Source of the DNA: Sphingomonadaceae bacterium
GTDB lineage: Bacteria; Pseudomonadota; Alphaproteobacteria; Sphingomonadales; Sphingomonadaceae
Assembly (NCBI GenBank): GCA_019454625.1
Contig: JACFNY010000007.1
Location: 726 to 18,509, forward strand
Direction of reading: 5' to 3'
DNA length: 17,784 nucleotides
Part shown: positions 6,950-14,207 of the stretch, in pieces
How positions within the stretch are numbered: position 1 is the stretch's first letter
Layout: the number at the start of each line of letters is the position of its first letter
Made by a program: the position numbers and the translations under genes
Notes under the pieces: generated by a model
Database searches by the model: none
What the model saw: the letters and a program-made list of their open reading frames with translations, nothing else
Told to the model about the DNA's origin: nothing

Positions 6950-7438
6950 TCACCGGGCAGCTTCGCTGCGCGCGAACAGCGCGACGCGCGCGATGATCTG
7001 CTGGGCGATGTCTTCGGAAAGCCGTTCGAGCGCGGCGTTCTCGGCCGCGATCACCGCATATTCGGAGCTGACGATGTCGATGCCCGCGTCCGATCGCGCG
7101 GCGGCGTCGATCAGCACCGCGCCGGTCGAATCCTCGACGAGCTGCCAGCGTGCGCGGAGTTGCCGCCGTTCGCGGGAGATCGAATCGTCGCCGCGCACGC
7201 CGAAGCCGCTGATGCTGTCGTCGAGCTTCACGATCAGGCGGTAGTGGCGCTCGCCGCTCGCGTCCGGCAGGCGGTCGAGTAGCGCCTGCCGCACCAGATA
7301 ACCGGACTTCTCCGGGATCACCGGGACGTCGATCCCGGCGAGGATGGTCGCGCCCGGCCCCTTGCTGCCGCCCGAATAGACCGGTTGCAGCCCGCAGCCC
7401 GCCATCAGCAGGAGCAGCAGGGCGGCGGCGCGCCTCAT
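6950..7438 (-). CDS. lptE: LPS assembly lipoprotein LptE
   Basis: LptE is the outer-membrane lipoprotein that plugs the LptD barrel and helps insert lipopolysaccharide into the outer leaflet. The 162-residue protein has a short signal peptide ([15 protein letters not shown]) with lipobox MAGC, lipidated at Cys15, and the classic GLQPVYSGG that follows in alphaproteobacterial Lpt[22 protein letters not shown], then RYRLIVKL-type beta strands and a C-terminal helix ([19 protein letters not shown]) fit the family fold. Its ATG overlaps the leuS stop as ATGA (7435-7438), so translation is coupled; leuS-lptE-holA is a widely conserved order. Confidence 0.93.
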   Translation of the reverse strand: MRRAAALLLLLMAGCGLQPVYSGGSKGPGATILAGIDVPVIPEKSGYLVRQALLDRLPDASGERHYRLIVKLDDSISGFGVRGDDSISRERRQLRARWQLVEDSTGAVLIDAAARSDAGIDIVSSEYAVIAAENAALERLSEDIAQQIIARVALFARSEAAR

Positions 7439-9933
7439 GCGACGAGGTTCACCAGCCGGTCGGGCACCACGATCACCTTGCGCGGGCTCTTGCCGTCGAG
7501 CGCGCGCTGCACCTTCTCGCGGGTCAGCACCAGCGCTTCCATGTCCTCGCGCGCCGCGCCCTTCGGCGCTTCCACCTCGTCGCGCAGCTTGCCGTTCACC
7601 TGGATGGCGATGGTCACGGTGTCCTCAGCCAGCATGGCGGGGTCCGCCTCCGGCCACGCCGCGTCGACGGCAAGGCCCGCCTCGCCGAGCGCTTCCCACG
7701 CTTCCTCGGCGAGGTGCGGCATGGCGGGCGAGACGAGCTGCACGAGCATCTTCACCGCGTGGCGACGCGCCGAGGACGGCGCGGCCTTCTCGATCGCGGC
7801 GGCAAGCTCGTAGCTCTTGGCGACGGCCTTGTTGAAGCGCAGCGCCTCGATGTCCGCGGTGATGCCGTCGATGGCGACATGCGCGGCGCGCGTCAGCGCG
7901 GCATCCTCGCCGCCAGCATCATCTTTGGTCTCGTTCACGAGCCGCCAGACGCGCTGCACGAAGCGCCACGCGCCCTCGATGCCCGCCTCGGTCCATTGCA
8001 GGTCGCGCTCGGCCGGGGAGTCGGACAGCACGAACCAGCGCACGGCGTCCGCGCCGTACTGGTCGAGGATCGGCGACGGGTCGACGGTGTTCTTCTTCGA
8101 CTTCGACATCTTCTCGACGCGGCCGACCGTCACCGGCCCGCCGGTCGCCGTTTCGACGAGATTGCCCTCGCGCCGCTCGACCTCGCTCGGCAGCAGCCAG
8201 CGGCCGTCGGCGGCGCGGTACGTCTCGTGCGTCACCATGCCCTGCGTGAAGAGCTGCCGGAACGGTTCCTCGAGGTCGATGAGGCCGCACGCCTTCAACG
8301 CGCGCGTCCAGAACCGTGCGTAGAGCAGGTGCAGGATCGCGTGCTCGACGCCGCCGATATACTGGTTCACCGGCAGCCAGCTTTCCGCCTCGGCGCGGTC
8401 GAAGGGCTTGTCCTTCGGCTGGCTGGCGAAGCGGATGAAATACCAGCTCGAATCCGCGAACGTATCGAGCGTGTCGGTCTCGCGCCGCGCCGGCTTGCCG
8501 CATTTCGGGCAATCGGCGTTCTTCCACGTCGGATGATGCTCCAGCGGGTTGCCCGGCGTGTCGAAGGTCACGTCGGCGGGCAGCCGCACCGGTAGCCGGT
8601 CTTCCGGCACCGGCACCACGCCGCAATCGCCGCAATGGATCACCGGTATCGGAGTACCCCAATAGCGCTGGCGCGAGACGCCCCAGTCGCGCAGGCGGAA
8701 CTGCGTCGTGCCCTCGCCCCAGCCTTCCGCCTCGGCGCGCGCGATCACCGCTGCGATCGCCTCGTCGACCTCCATGCCGTCGAGGAAGCCGGAGTTCACG
8801 AGCCGTCCGGGGCCGACATAAGCCTCGTCACCGATCGGCGCGTCCGCATCGCCGACGACGCGCGTCACCGGGAGCTGGTATTTCCGTGCGAAGTCGAGGT
8901 CGCGCTGGTCGTGCGCCGGGCAGCCGAAGACGGCGCCGGTGCCGTACTCCATCAGCACGAAATTCGCCGCGAACACCGGCAGCGTCCACGTCGGGTCGAG
9001 CGGGTGCACGACGCGCAGGCCCGTGTCGTAACCCTTCTTCTCCGCGGTCTCGATGGCCTCGGCGGAGGTGCCGGTCTTGCGGCACTCCTCGAGGAAGGCG
9101 GCAAGGCCCGCGTCCTTCGCGGCGCATTCGGCGGCGAGCGGGTGGTCGGCGGCGATGGCGGCGAAGCTCGCGCCGAACAGCGTGTCGGGGCGCGTCGTGA
9201 ACACGTCGAGGCCGTCGTCGCGGCCTTCGATCGCGAAGCGGAACTTGAGGCCCCGGCTGCGGCCGATCCAGTTCTCCTGCATCAGCCGCACCTTGTCCGG
9301 CCACTGGTCGAGGCCGGAAAGCCCGTCGAGCAGGTCGTCGGCGAAGGCGGTGATCTTCAGGAACCATTGGCTCAGCAGGCGGCGCTCGACGGGCGCGCCG
9401 GAGCGCCAGCCCTTGCCGTCGATCACCTGCTCGTTGGCGAGCACGGTCATGTCGACCGGGTCCCAGTTGACGTAGCTTTCCTTACGGTAGACGAGGCCTG
9501 CCTCGTACATCTTCAGGAACAGCGCCTGCTCATGGCCGTAATATTCGGCGTCGCAGGTCGCGAACTCGCGGCTCCAGTCGAGCGCGAAGCCGAGACTCCT
9601 GAACTGCTCGCGCATCGCCGCGATGTTCTGCCGCGTCCAGCTTTCGGGGTGCGTCTTCTTCTCGAAGGCGGCATTCTCGGCGGGCATCCCGAAGGCGTCC
9701 CAGCCCATCGGGTGCAGTACCTCGAAACCGCGCGCGCGGCGGAAGCGGGCGATCACGTCGCCCATCGTGTAGTTGCGCACGTGGCCCATGTGGAGCCGCC
9801 CCGACGGATAGGGGAACATCTCCAGCACATAGGTCTTCGGCTTTTCGGACGCGCTGTCCGCCGCAAAGGCCCGGCGCTCTTCCCAAATGCGTTGCCAGCG
9901 GCCGTCGGCGACCGCGGGATTGAATCGCGTCAT
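7435..9933 (-). CDS. leuS: Leucyl-tRNA synthetase
   Basis: LeuS charges tRNA-Leu with leucine in the cytosol. The 832-residue protein has the class I HIGH motif as HMGH (residues 48-51) within [19 protein letters not shown] and the KMSKS motif at about residues 608-612. Between these lies the CP1 editing domain ([17 protein letters not shown], and [17 protein letters not shown] with the conserved editing Asp). A cysteine-containing zinc-type insert (CGDCG, then CPKCGKP) precedes [12 protein letters not shown]. The C-terminal [18 protein letters not shown] segment is the usual tRNA-binding end. The start ATG (9931-9933) lies 6 nt after the DUF3576 stop with an AAAGG site overlapping the gap. 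All catalytic motifs are intact. Confidence 0.98.
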   Translation of the reverse strand: MTRFNPAVADGRWQRIWEERRAFAADSASEKPKTYVLEMFPYPSGRLHMGHVRNYTMGDVIARFRRARGFEVLHPMGWDAFGMPAENAAFEKKTHPESWTRQNIAAMREQFRSLGFALDWSREFATCDAEYYGHEQALFLKMYEAGLVYRKESYVNWDPVDMTVLANEQVIDGKGWRSGAPVERRLLSQWFLKITAFADDLLDGLSGLDQWPDKVRLMQENWIGRSRGLKFRFAIEGRDDGLDVFTTRPDTLFGASFAAIAADHPLAAECAAKDAGLAAFLEECRKTGTSAEAIETAEKKGYDTGLRVVHPLDPTWTLPVFAANFVLMEYGTGAVFGCPAHDQRDLDFARKYQLPVTRVVGDADAPIGDEAYVGPGRLVNSGFLDGMEVDEAIAAVIARAEAEGWGEGTTQFRLRDWGVSRQRYWGTPIPVIHCGDCGVVPVPEDRLPVRLPADVTFDTPGNPLEHHPTWKNADCPKCGKPARRETDTLDTFADSSWYFIRFASQPKDKPFDRAEAESWLPVNQYIGGVEHAILHLLYARFWTRALKACGLIDLEEPFRQLFTQGMVTHETYRAADGRWLLPSEVERREGNLVETATGGPVTVGRVEKMSKSKKNTVDPSPILDQYGADAVRWFVLSDSPAERDLQWTEAGIEGAWRFVQRVWRLVNETKDDAGGEDAALTRAAHVAIDGITADIEALRFNKAVAKSYELAAAIEKAAPSSARRHAVKMLVQLVSPAMPHLAEEAWEALGEAGLAVDAAWPEADPAMLAEDTVTIAIQVNGKLRDEVEAPKGAAREDMEALVLTREKVQRALDGKSPRKVIVVPDRLVNLVA

Positions 9934-9939
9934 CGGCCT

Positions 9940-10374
9940 TTAGCCCTGATACACGGCCCTGCGCATGTCGCGGGCGCGGGCGAGGATGGTTTCCTCCAGC
10001 TTCTGCACGGTGCCGGCGCGCACCGGGGCATCCACCCAGTTGCCGCCCTGCTGCTGCTGGCGGACGGCGGCGACGCGCAGCGCGTCGGCGCGCAGCTCGC
10101 GGTCGAGGATGTAGACGGTGACCTTCACGCGCTCACCGGGTGCCTGCGGATTGGCATACCAGTCGGTAACGATGACGCCGCCGTTCGAATCGACCTGCGC
10201 CATCGGCATGAACGCCAGCGTTTCGAGGCTCGCCCGCCAGAGATAGGAATTGACGCCGATCGTCGTCGTCGTCGCGGCGGCGAGGTCGGCGCGCGGCGCG
10301 GCCTTCTTGCCTCCGCAGGCGGCGAGCAGGGCCAGCGCGACCGCCAGACCCATAATGCGTGCACTCGTCTTCAC
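9940..10374 (-). CDS. DUF3576 lipoprotein
   Basis: This 144-residue protein has a signal peptide ending in LALLAAC, giving a lipobox with Cys20, then GGKKAAPRAD. The rest matches DUF3576: TTIGVNSYLWRASLETLAFMPMAQVDSNGGVIVTDWYANP, then ERVKVTVYILDRELRADALRVAAVRQ and a C-terminal helix LEETILARARDMRRA. The family is of unknown function and sits next to leuS and lptE throughout alphaproteobacteria, suggesting (inference) a role in the outer membrane or LPS export. The start is GTG (10372-10374) with GGAG 12 nt upstream. It is the first gene of the operon that continues through leuS, lptE and holA. Confidence 0.9.
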   Translation of the reverse strand: MKTSARIMGLAVALALLAACGGKKAAPRADLAAATTTTIGVNSYLWRASLETLAFMPMAQVDSNGGVIVTDWYANPQAPGERVKVTVYILDRELRADALRVAAVRQQQQGGNWVDAPVRAGTVQKLEETILARARDMRRAVYQG

Positions 10375-10500
10375 GTGGATTTCCGCTCCATCAGGCTTGC
10401 TCGGCGGCCGTTATAGGCAGCGCTTTCGGGGGCGCATAGCCCCTCTTCGCGTTGCATTCGCTGTTGAGATGTTGCAACAGGTTGGAACGAACCCGGCCGG
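10375..10500 (-). promoter_or_regulatory. Divergent control region for the DUF3576-leuS operon
   Basis: Reading the minus strand, TATAAC (10415-10410) could be a -10 box; no convincing -35 is seen 16-18 bp away. A GGGGC/GCCCC hairpin (10429-10443) lies just upstream. Inverted repeats GTTGCA (10451-10456) with TGCAAC (10473-10478) and CTGTTG (10461-10466) with CAACAG (10475-10480) lie between the two divergent genes and could be an operator. All assignments are tentative. Confidence 0.3.
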
Positions 10501-10510
10501 TCGCCGCAGA

Positions 10511-10564
10511 ATGAGCGATTCGGACTCGGATTCGTGCGGAGGAATCTGTAGTTCTGTCACGTAG
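10511..10564 (+). CDS. Possible 17-codon upstream ORF (leader peptide)
   Basis: ATG at 10511 opens a frame encoding MSDSDSDSCGGICSSVT and ends at TAG 10562-10564, 33 nt before the ATG of the outer-membrane protein gene. No ribosome site precedes it. A strong GGAGGA occurs inside it (10538-10543) with no start codon at a useful distance. Its end overlaps the left arm of the hairpin at 10552-10586. It may be chance. Confidence 0.2.
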   Translation: MSDSDSDSCGGICSSVT

Positions 10565-10586
10565 TTGTCATAGCGACGCGACAGAA
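10552..10586 (+). promoter_or_regulatory. Hairpin in the leader of the outer-membrane protein gene
   Basis: TTCTGTCACG (10552-10561) and CGCGACAGAA (10577-10586) pair at nine of ten positions with a 15-nt loop. The right arm ends 2 nt before the alternative GTG and 11 nt before the ATG, so the fold would cover the ribosome-landing zone. It could be a translational control element or a DNA operator. Confidence 0.35.
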
Positions 10587-10597
10587 GCGTGGGGGTT

Positions 10598-11383
10598 ATG
10601 ATTCGGGTTGGGACACACGCGACGAAGGCACTGGCCGCGATTTCCGCGGGCCTGATGCTGTGCGCGCTGCCCGCCGCGGCCTCCACCAAGAAGCCTGTCG
10701 AGAAGGTCGCGGCCGACAAGGCCGCCGCCGCAACGCCTTCGGAAACGAAGCGCAAGCTGACGACGACGGCGGGCGTGGTGACTCCGCTCAAGGCCGAAAC
10801 GCTCGGCTCGTTCACGCCGCCAATGCTCGACAACGCCCGCCGCGCAGGAGTTGCCGGTGCGTCGCAGGAGCGCACGTTCCGCTTCACGCCTTCGGGCAAG
10901 AGCCGCGACAGCAAGGCGCTGGCGCTTGGCGTCACGTCGCGCGTCGTCCGCGCGGGCGCGCCGGAGACCGCGCGTCCGGCCGAGACCGAAGCGGCGACCG
11001 CCTACAACTTCGACGTGTCGGTTGCGCTCAAGGGCTTCGCGCTCACCGGCGGCTACAGCAAGATCGCGAGCGTGCTCAGCGACGAGCGCGAAGGCATCGA
11101 CCTCGGTCTCTCCTATCGCGGCAGCCGCTGGAAGACCGCGCTTCAGTTGAACGCCGAGCGCGATGCGGACGGCTGGGTGAACCCGCTCAGCCTCGACAAG
11201 CGCTACACGGTCGAGCTTGGCGGCGCCTATGCGCTGAGCCCGCGCCTCTCGGTCATCGGCGGCGTCCGCTACCAGATGTCGGAACCGGACCCCTCAGGCC
11301 GCTACCTGCTGCGCCGCGGCGAGCGGCTCGGCACTGACGCCGAAGCCGGCGCGGTCTACCTCGGCACCTCCTTCAGCTTCTAG
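10598..11383 (+). CDS. Outer-membrane beta-barrel-like protein, function unknown
   Basis: This 261-residue exported protein has a basic N-terminus, a hydrophobic core (ALAAISAGLMLCALPAAA) and a likely signal-peptidase I site after AAA. About 100 residues of Lys/Ala/Thr-rich, probably disordered sequence follow (KKPVEKVAADKAAAATPSE). From AYNFDVSVALKGFALTGGY onward the sequence alternates polar and non-polar residues in strands (IDLGLSYRG, WKTALQLNA, YTVELGGAYALS, LSVIGGVRY). It ends AVYLGTSFSF, with the terminal phenylalanine that the Bam machinery recognises. It is therefore a small barrel or porin-like protein of about eight strands (inference). I use the ATG at 10598; an in-frame GTG at 10589 would add three residues. 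No named family is recognised. Confidence 0.7.
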   Translation: MIRVGTHATKALAAISAGLMLCALPAAASTKKPVEKVAADKAAAATPSETKRKLTTTAGVVTPLKAETLGSFTPPMLDNARRAGVAGASQERTFRFTPSGKSRDSKALALGVTSRVVRAGAPETARPAETEAATAYNFDVSVALKGFALTGGYSKIASVLSDEREGIDLGLSYRGSRWKTALQLNAERDADGWVNPLSLDKRYTVELGGAYALSPRLSVIGGVRYQMSEPDPSGRYLLRRGERLGTDAEAGAVYLGTSFSF

Positions 11384-11402
11384 AACCGGTTCCGCACGTT
11401 CC

Positions 11403-11424
11403 CCTCTCTCTTCGCGGGGAGAGG
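11403..11424. terminator. Hairpin between convergent genes
   Basis: CCTCTC (11403-11408) and GAGAGG (11419-11424) form a 6-bp stem around a 10-nt loop containing TTCGCG. It lies in the 57-bp gap between the outer-membrane protein stop and the stop of the convergent ThiE-like gene. There is no T-run directly after it, so its role as a terminator is inferred from position. Confidence 0.4.
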
Positions 11425-11440
11425 AGCGAACAAAAACCTC

Positions 11441-11992
11441 TCATACCCACGCGTCGATCGCGCCCCATGCCTGCGCGCCGAGCGGCTGCATCCGCACGTA
11501 GCGCTTGCGGTTCATGCCGCCGAGCGCGGCGACAGCTATCCCCGCCCCACGCGCCATCAGCCCGAACCGGAGCGGGCCGAGCGTCCGGGCGCCGGGGTGC
11601 GAGCGTGTCGGGAACACGGGGGAGAGAAATACCAGCCGTGCACCTGCCCTTCGCGCCCGCACCAGCCCGGCGCGATCATGTGACGCTGCCGTTATGACGT
11701 CACGTGCCGCCCGCCCGCCGTCCGGCATATGGACCCCCGCCGCGCCTACGGCACGCGCGAGCCGGGCGTCGCCCGCGACGACAAGCATGTGCCCATGCCG
11801 CCGTGCCAGAGCCGCTGCGCGCTTTGCGATAGCGCGCCGGTCGGCTGTGCCATAATGCCTGAGCACAATACCGCTGCCGCGTGGCAGGCGGCGGATGGCG
11901 TCCCACAGCGTCTCGCCCATGCGCGGGTCGGTGAACAGCCAGATTTCAGGCAACGTCTCGGGCAGGGGCTGGCGGGAGTGGCGGCGTCGCAT
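11441..11992 (-). CDS. Thiamine-phosphate synthase/TenI-fold protein, divergent
   Basis: This 183-residue protein has the ThiE/TenI barrel pattern: LPEIWLFTDPRMGE near the start, HMLVVAGDARLARAVGAAGVHMPDGG in the middle, ARLVFLSPVFPTRSHPG, and AVAALGGMNRKRY near the end. True ThiE couples a pyrimidine pyrophosphate to thiazole phosphate. Here the Asn-Asp of the usual VNDR segment is replaced (VVAGDAR), the Gln/Asp after GVH is changed (MPDGG), and the Thr-Lys of FPTxTK reads SH. Several phosphate and Mg-binding residues are therefore missing, and catalysis as ThiE is doubtful; a TenI-like or new role is equally possible. I start at ATG 11990-11992, preceded by GAGGGGG; a longer frame to 12043 would overlap the divergent gene. 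Confidence 0.75.
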   Translation of the reverse strand: MRRRHSRQPLPETLPEIWLFTDPRMGETLWDAIRRLPRGSGIVLRHYGTADRRAIAKRAAALARRHGHMLVVAGDARLARAVGAAGVHMPDGGRAARDVITAASHDRAGLVRARRAGARLVFLSPVFPTRSHPGARTLGPLRFGLMARGAGIAVAALGGMNRKRYVRMQPLGAQAWGAIDAWV

Positions 11993-12014
11993 CCCCCTCT
12001 CTATAGGGAAGCGC

Positions 12015-12677
12015 ATGACCGCTGCCGAGACGCTCGCCGACATTCATGCCCGCATCGAAAAGGCCGCGAAGAGCGCAGGCCGCAAGCCGGATGTGACGCT
12101 CGTCGCCGTGTCCAAGACCTTCGCGGCCGATGACATCCGCCCGCTGCTCGAAGCGGGCCAGCGCGTGTTCGGCGAGAATCGCGTGCAGGAGGCGGCGGCA
12201 AAATGGCCTGCGCTCCGCGAAGCGTTTCCGGGTGTCGAGCTGCACCTCGTCGGCCAGCTCCAGTCCAACAAGGCGGCCGAGGCCGTCGCGCTGTTCGACG
12301 TCATTCATTCGCTCGATCGCTCCTCGCTCGTCGCCGCGCTCGCGAAGGCGATGGCGGCGTCGGGGCGCCGCGTGCCCTGCTTCGTGCAGGTGAACATCGG
12401 CGACGAGTCGCAGAAAGGCGGCGTTGCCATCGACGATCTCCCGGCGCTTCTGGATGAAGCCCGCGCCGCGGACATCCCGCTCGCCGGGCTGATGTGCGTG
12501 CCTCCTGCCGACAAGGAGCCGGCGCCCTATTTCGCGTTGCTCGCGAAGCTTGCGGCCCGGCACGGGCTCGCCGGGCTCAGCATGGGCATGTCTGCCGATT
12601 TCGAGACGGCCGTGCAGCTTGGCGCTACACATGTGCGTATCGGCTCGGCGCTGTTCGGAGCGCGCGAAACCCGTTAG
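12015..12677 (+). CDS. YggS/PLPBP family PLP-homeostasis protein
   Basis: This 220-residue protein binds pyridoxal 5'-phosphate and buffers it in the cytosol; loss in other bacteria disturbs B6 and amino-acid pools. It folds like the N-terminal barrel of alanine racemase. Seen motifs are LVAVSKT with the PLP lysine at residue 34, FGENRVQEA, HLVGQLQSNK, FVQVNIGDESQKGG, the GLMCVPP strand, LSMGMSADFETAVQLGATHVRIGSALFG with the phosphate-binding residues, and a normal total length. The ATG at 12015 has AGGGA at the right distance. Its start is 22 bp from the divergent ThiE-like start, and the downstream reductase begins 10 nt after its stop. Confidence 0.95.
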   Translation: MTAAETLADIHARIEKAAKSAGRKPDVTLVAVSKTFAADDIRPLLEAGQRVFGENRVQEAAAKWPALREAFPGVELHLVGQLQSNKAAEAVALFDVIHSLDRSSLVAALAKAMAASGRRVPCFVQVNIGDESQKGGVAIDDLPALLDEARAADIPLAGLMCVPPADKEPAPYFALLAKLAARHGLAGLSMGMSADFETAVQLGATHVRIGSALFGARETR

Positions 12678-12687
12678 GCTCTCCCGC

Positions 12688-13734
12688 ATGGGCGGAGACA
12701 TCCTCATCTACGGCGCGAACGGCTACACCGGCCGTCTCGTGGTGGAGCGCGCGCTGGCACGCGGGTTGAGGCCGGTTCTGGCGGGCCGCAATCGTCAGGC
12801 GGTCGAAGCGCTTGCCGATGAGACCGGCCTGTCCTCCCGTGTGTTCGATCTCAAGGGGCGTGTCGCGGACGAACTCGGCGGCGTCGGCACGGTGCTGCAC
12901 CTCGCCGGGCCGTTTTCGCGCACGTCGGCGCCGATGCTGGAGGCCTGCCTCGCGGCGCGCGCGCACTATATCGACATCACCGGCGAGATCGACGTGTTCG
13001 AGGCGCTCGCCGCGCGGGACGCCGAGGCGAAGGCCGCCGGAATCGCGGTGCTGCCCGGCGCGGGGTTTGACGTCGTGCCGTCGGATTGCCTTGCCGCGCA
13101 CCTGAAGCGCCGCCTGCCCGGCGCGGTCTCGCTCGATCTCGTCATCGGCGGACTCAATGACCCGAGCCGCGGCACGACGCGCACGATGCTGGAGGGGATA
13201 GCGACAGGCACGCGCGTTCGCGAGGGCGGCATCATCGTCGAACTGCCCGAGGTGCCACGCGGCACCGCCGATTTCGGGCACGGATTGAAACCCACCCTCG
13301 GCGTCAGCTGGGGCGACGTCTCGACCGCGTGGCATTCCACCGGCATCCCTGACATCCGCGTCTTCTTCGAGGCAAGCCCGCCGCTCGAACGCGCGCTCGG
13401 CATCCCGCGCCCGCTCAGGGCGCTGATCTCCAGCGCGCCGGGCCGCTGGCTTGCCGGCCGCGCCATCGACCGGATGCCGCCCGGGCCCGACGCCGACGCG
13501 CGCGGGCGGGGCCGCGCCGTCCTCGTCGGCCATGCGGCGGATGCCGAGGGGGGCCGCGCCGTCAGCCAGCTCGAAACCCCGGAAGGCTACACGCTGACGG
13601 CGCTCACCGCCGTGGAGATCGCACGCCGCGTTCATCTCGGCGAGGTGGCGGCGGGCTTCCACACGCCGTCCGGCGCCTTCGGGCCGGATTTCATCCTCGG
13701 CTTCAGCGGCGTGAAGCGCCGGGACCTGTCGTAG
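12688..13734 (+). CDS. Saccharopine dehydrogenase-like NAD(P)-binding oxidoreductase
   Basis: This 348-residue protein begins with a Rossmann motif (ILIYGANGYTGRLVVERAL) and continues VLAGRNRQAVEALADE. It then has VGTVLHLAGPFSRTSAPMLEACLAARAHYIDITGEIDVFEAL and a GAGFDVVPSDCLAAHL segment. These are the signatures of the saccharopine dehydrogenase / trans-acting enoyl reductase-like family, which is better regarded as a general reductase group than as lysine enzymes. GGLNDPSRGTTRTMLEGI in the second domain also fits. The substrate cannot be inferred. The start is ATG 12688, 10 nt after the yggS-type stop, so the two are probably co-transcribed. The last 32 nt overlap the convergent MerR gene. 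Confidence 0.85.
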   Translation: MGGDILIYGANGYTGRLVVERALARGLRPVLAGRNRQAVEALADETGLSSRVFDLKGRVADELGGVGTVLHLAGPFSRTSAPMLEACLAARAHYIDITGEIDVFEALAARDAEAKAAGIAVLPGAGFDVVPSDCLAAHLKRRLPGAVSLDLVIGGLNDPSRGTTRTMLEGIATGTRVREGGIIVELPEVPRGTADFGHGLKPTLGVSWGDVSTAWHSTGIPDIRVFFEASPPLERALGIPRPLRALISSAPGRWLAGRAIDRMPPGPDADARGRGRAVLVGHAADAEGGRAVSQLETPEGYTLTALTAVEIARRVHLGEVAAGFHTPSGAFGPDFILGFSGVKRRDLS

Positions 13735-14140
13735 GAGGCGCGGAAGGGGGCGGGGCGAGCGCCTCGAGAATGCGGCACTCTGCGACCGTGCCGCCGCAGC
13801 AGGATGCGATCAGTTCGGAGAGCGCGCCTTTCAGTGCCACCAGATCGGCGATCTTGCGCTCGACCTCGGCGAGATGATCGCGGGCGAGGTCGTCCACCGT
13901 AGCGCAATCGCGCCCGCGGTCGTCCGAGAGCTCCAGCAGAGCGCGCACCTGATCGAGCGAAAAGCCGAGATCGCGCGCACGGCGGATGAATGACAGGCGG
14001 TTCAGGTCCGGCGCGCCGTAGGCGCGGTAGTTGCCGTCCGTGCGCGGCGGCCTCGGCAGCAGGCCGATGCGCTCGTAGTAACGGATGGTCTCGATCTTCG
14101 TGTCCGTCGCGCGCGCGAGCGCGCCGATCTTCAGTCCCAT
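13703..14140 (-). CDS. MerR-family metal-responsive regulator (ZntR/CadR type)
   Basis: This 145-residue protein has the MerR winged-helix N-terminus (KIGALARATDTKIETIRYYERIGLLPRPPRT, then NYRAYGAPDLNRLSFIRRARDLGFSLDQVRALLEL). A long dimerisation helix follows. Metal-ligand cysteines are at residues 79 (RGRDC), 114 and 115 (ASCC) and 122 (AEC). The Cys79 plus Cys-Cys pair plus later Cys pattern is that of ZntR-like Zn(II)/Cd(II)/Pb(II) sensors rather than the Cu(I) sensor CueR. It faces a cation transporter across a shared operator 7 bp upstream of its ATG. The last residues (about 129-145, Pro/Ala-rich) are read from DNA antisense to the neighbouring reductase and look non-native. Confidence 0.92.
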   Translation of the reverse strand: MGLKIGALARATDTKIETIRYYERIGLLPRPPRTDGNYRAYGAPDLNRLSFIRRARDLGFSLDQVRALLELSDDRGRDCATVDDLARDHLAEVERKIADLVALKGALSELIASCCGGTVAECRILEALAPPPSAPPTTGPGASRR

Positions 14141-14144
14141 GCTC

Positions 14145-14175
14145 TTGACCCTGTAGTGGCTACAGGGTGCATATG
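14145..14175 (+). promoter_or_regulatory. MerR-type operator and promoter of the cation transporter
   Basis: TTGACC (14145-14150) and CATATG (14170-14175) are separated by 19 bp, the over-long spacing that MerR-family activators correct by untwisting DNA. The spacer holds a perfect dyad: ACCCTGTAG (14148-14156), TGG, CTACAGGGT (14160-14168). The sequence resembles known Zn/Cd/Pb-responsive MerR-family operators. It also lies just upstream of the merR start, so it probably autoregulates. Confidence 0.8.
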
Positions 14176-14207
14176 AAGCGCTGTGCCGGAAAAATCGAGG
14201 GTGATGC

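Noticed and set aside
8635..10416. 593-codon plus-strand ORF over leuS and DUF3576
   Set aside because: Open only because of high GC3; it is fully antisense to two well-recognised genes and resembles no protein family.
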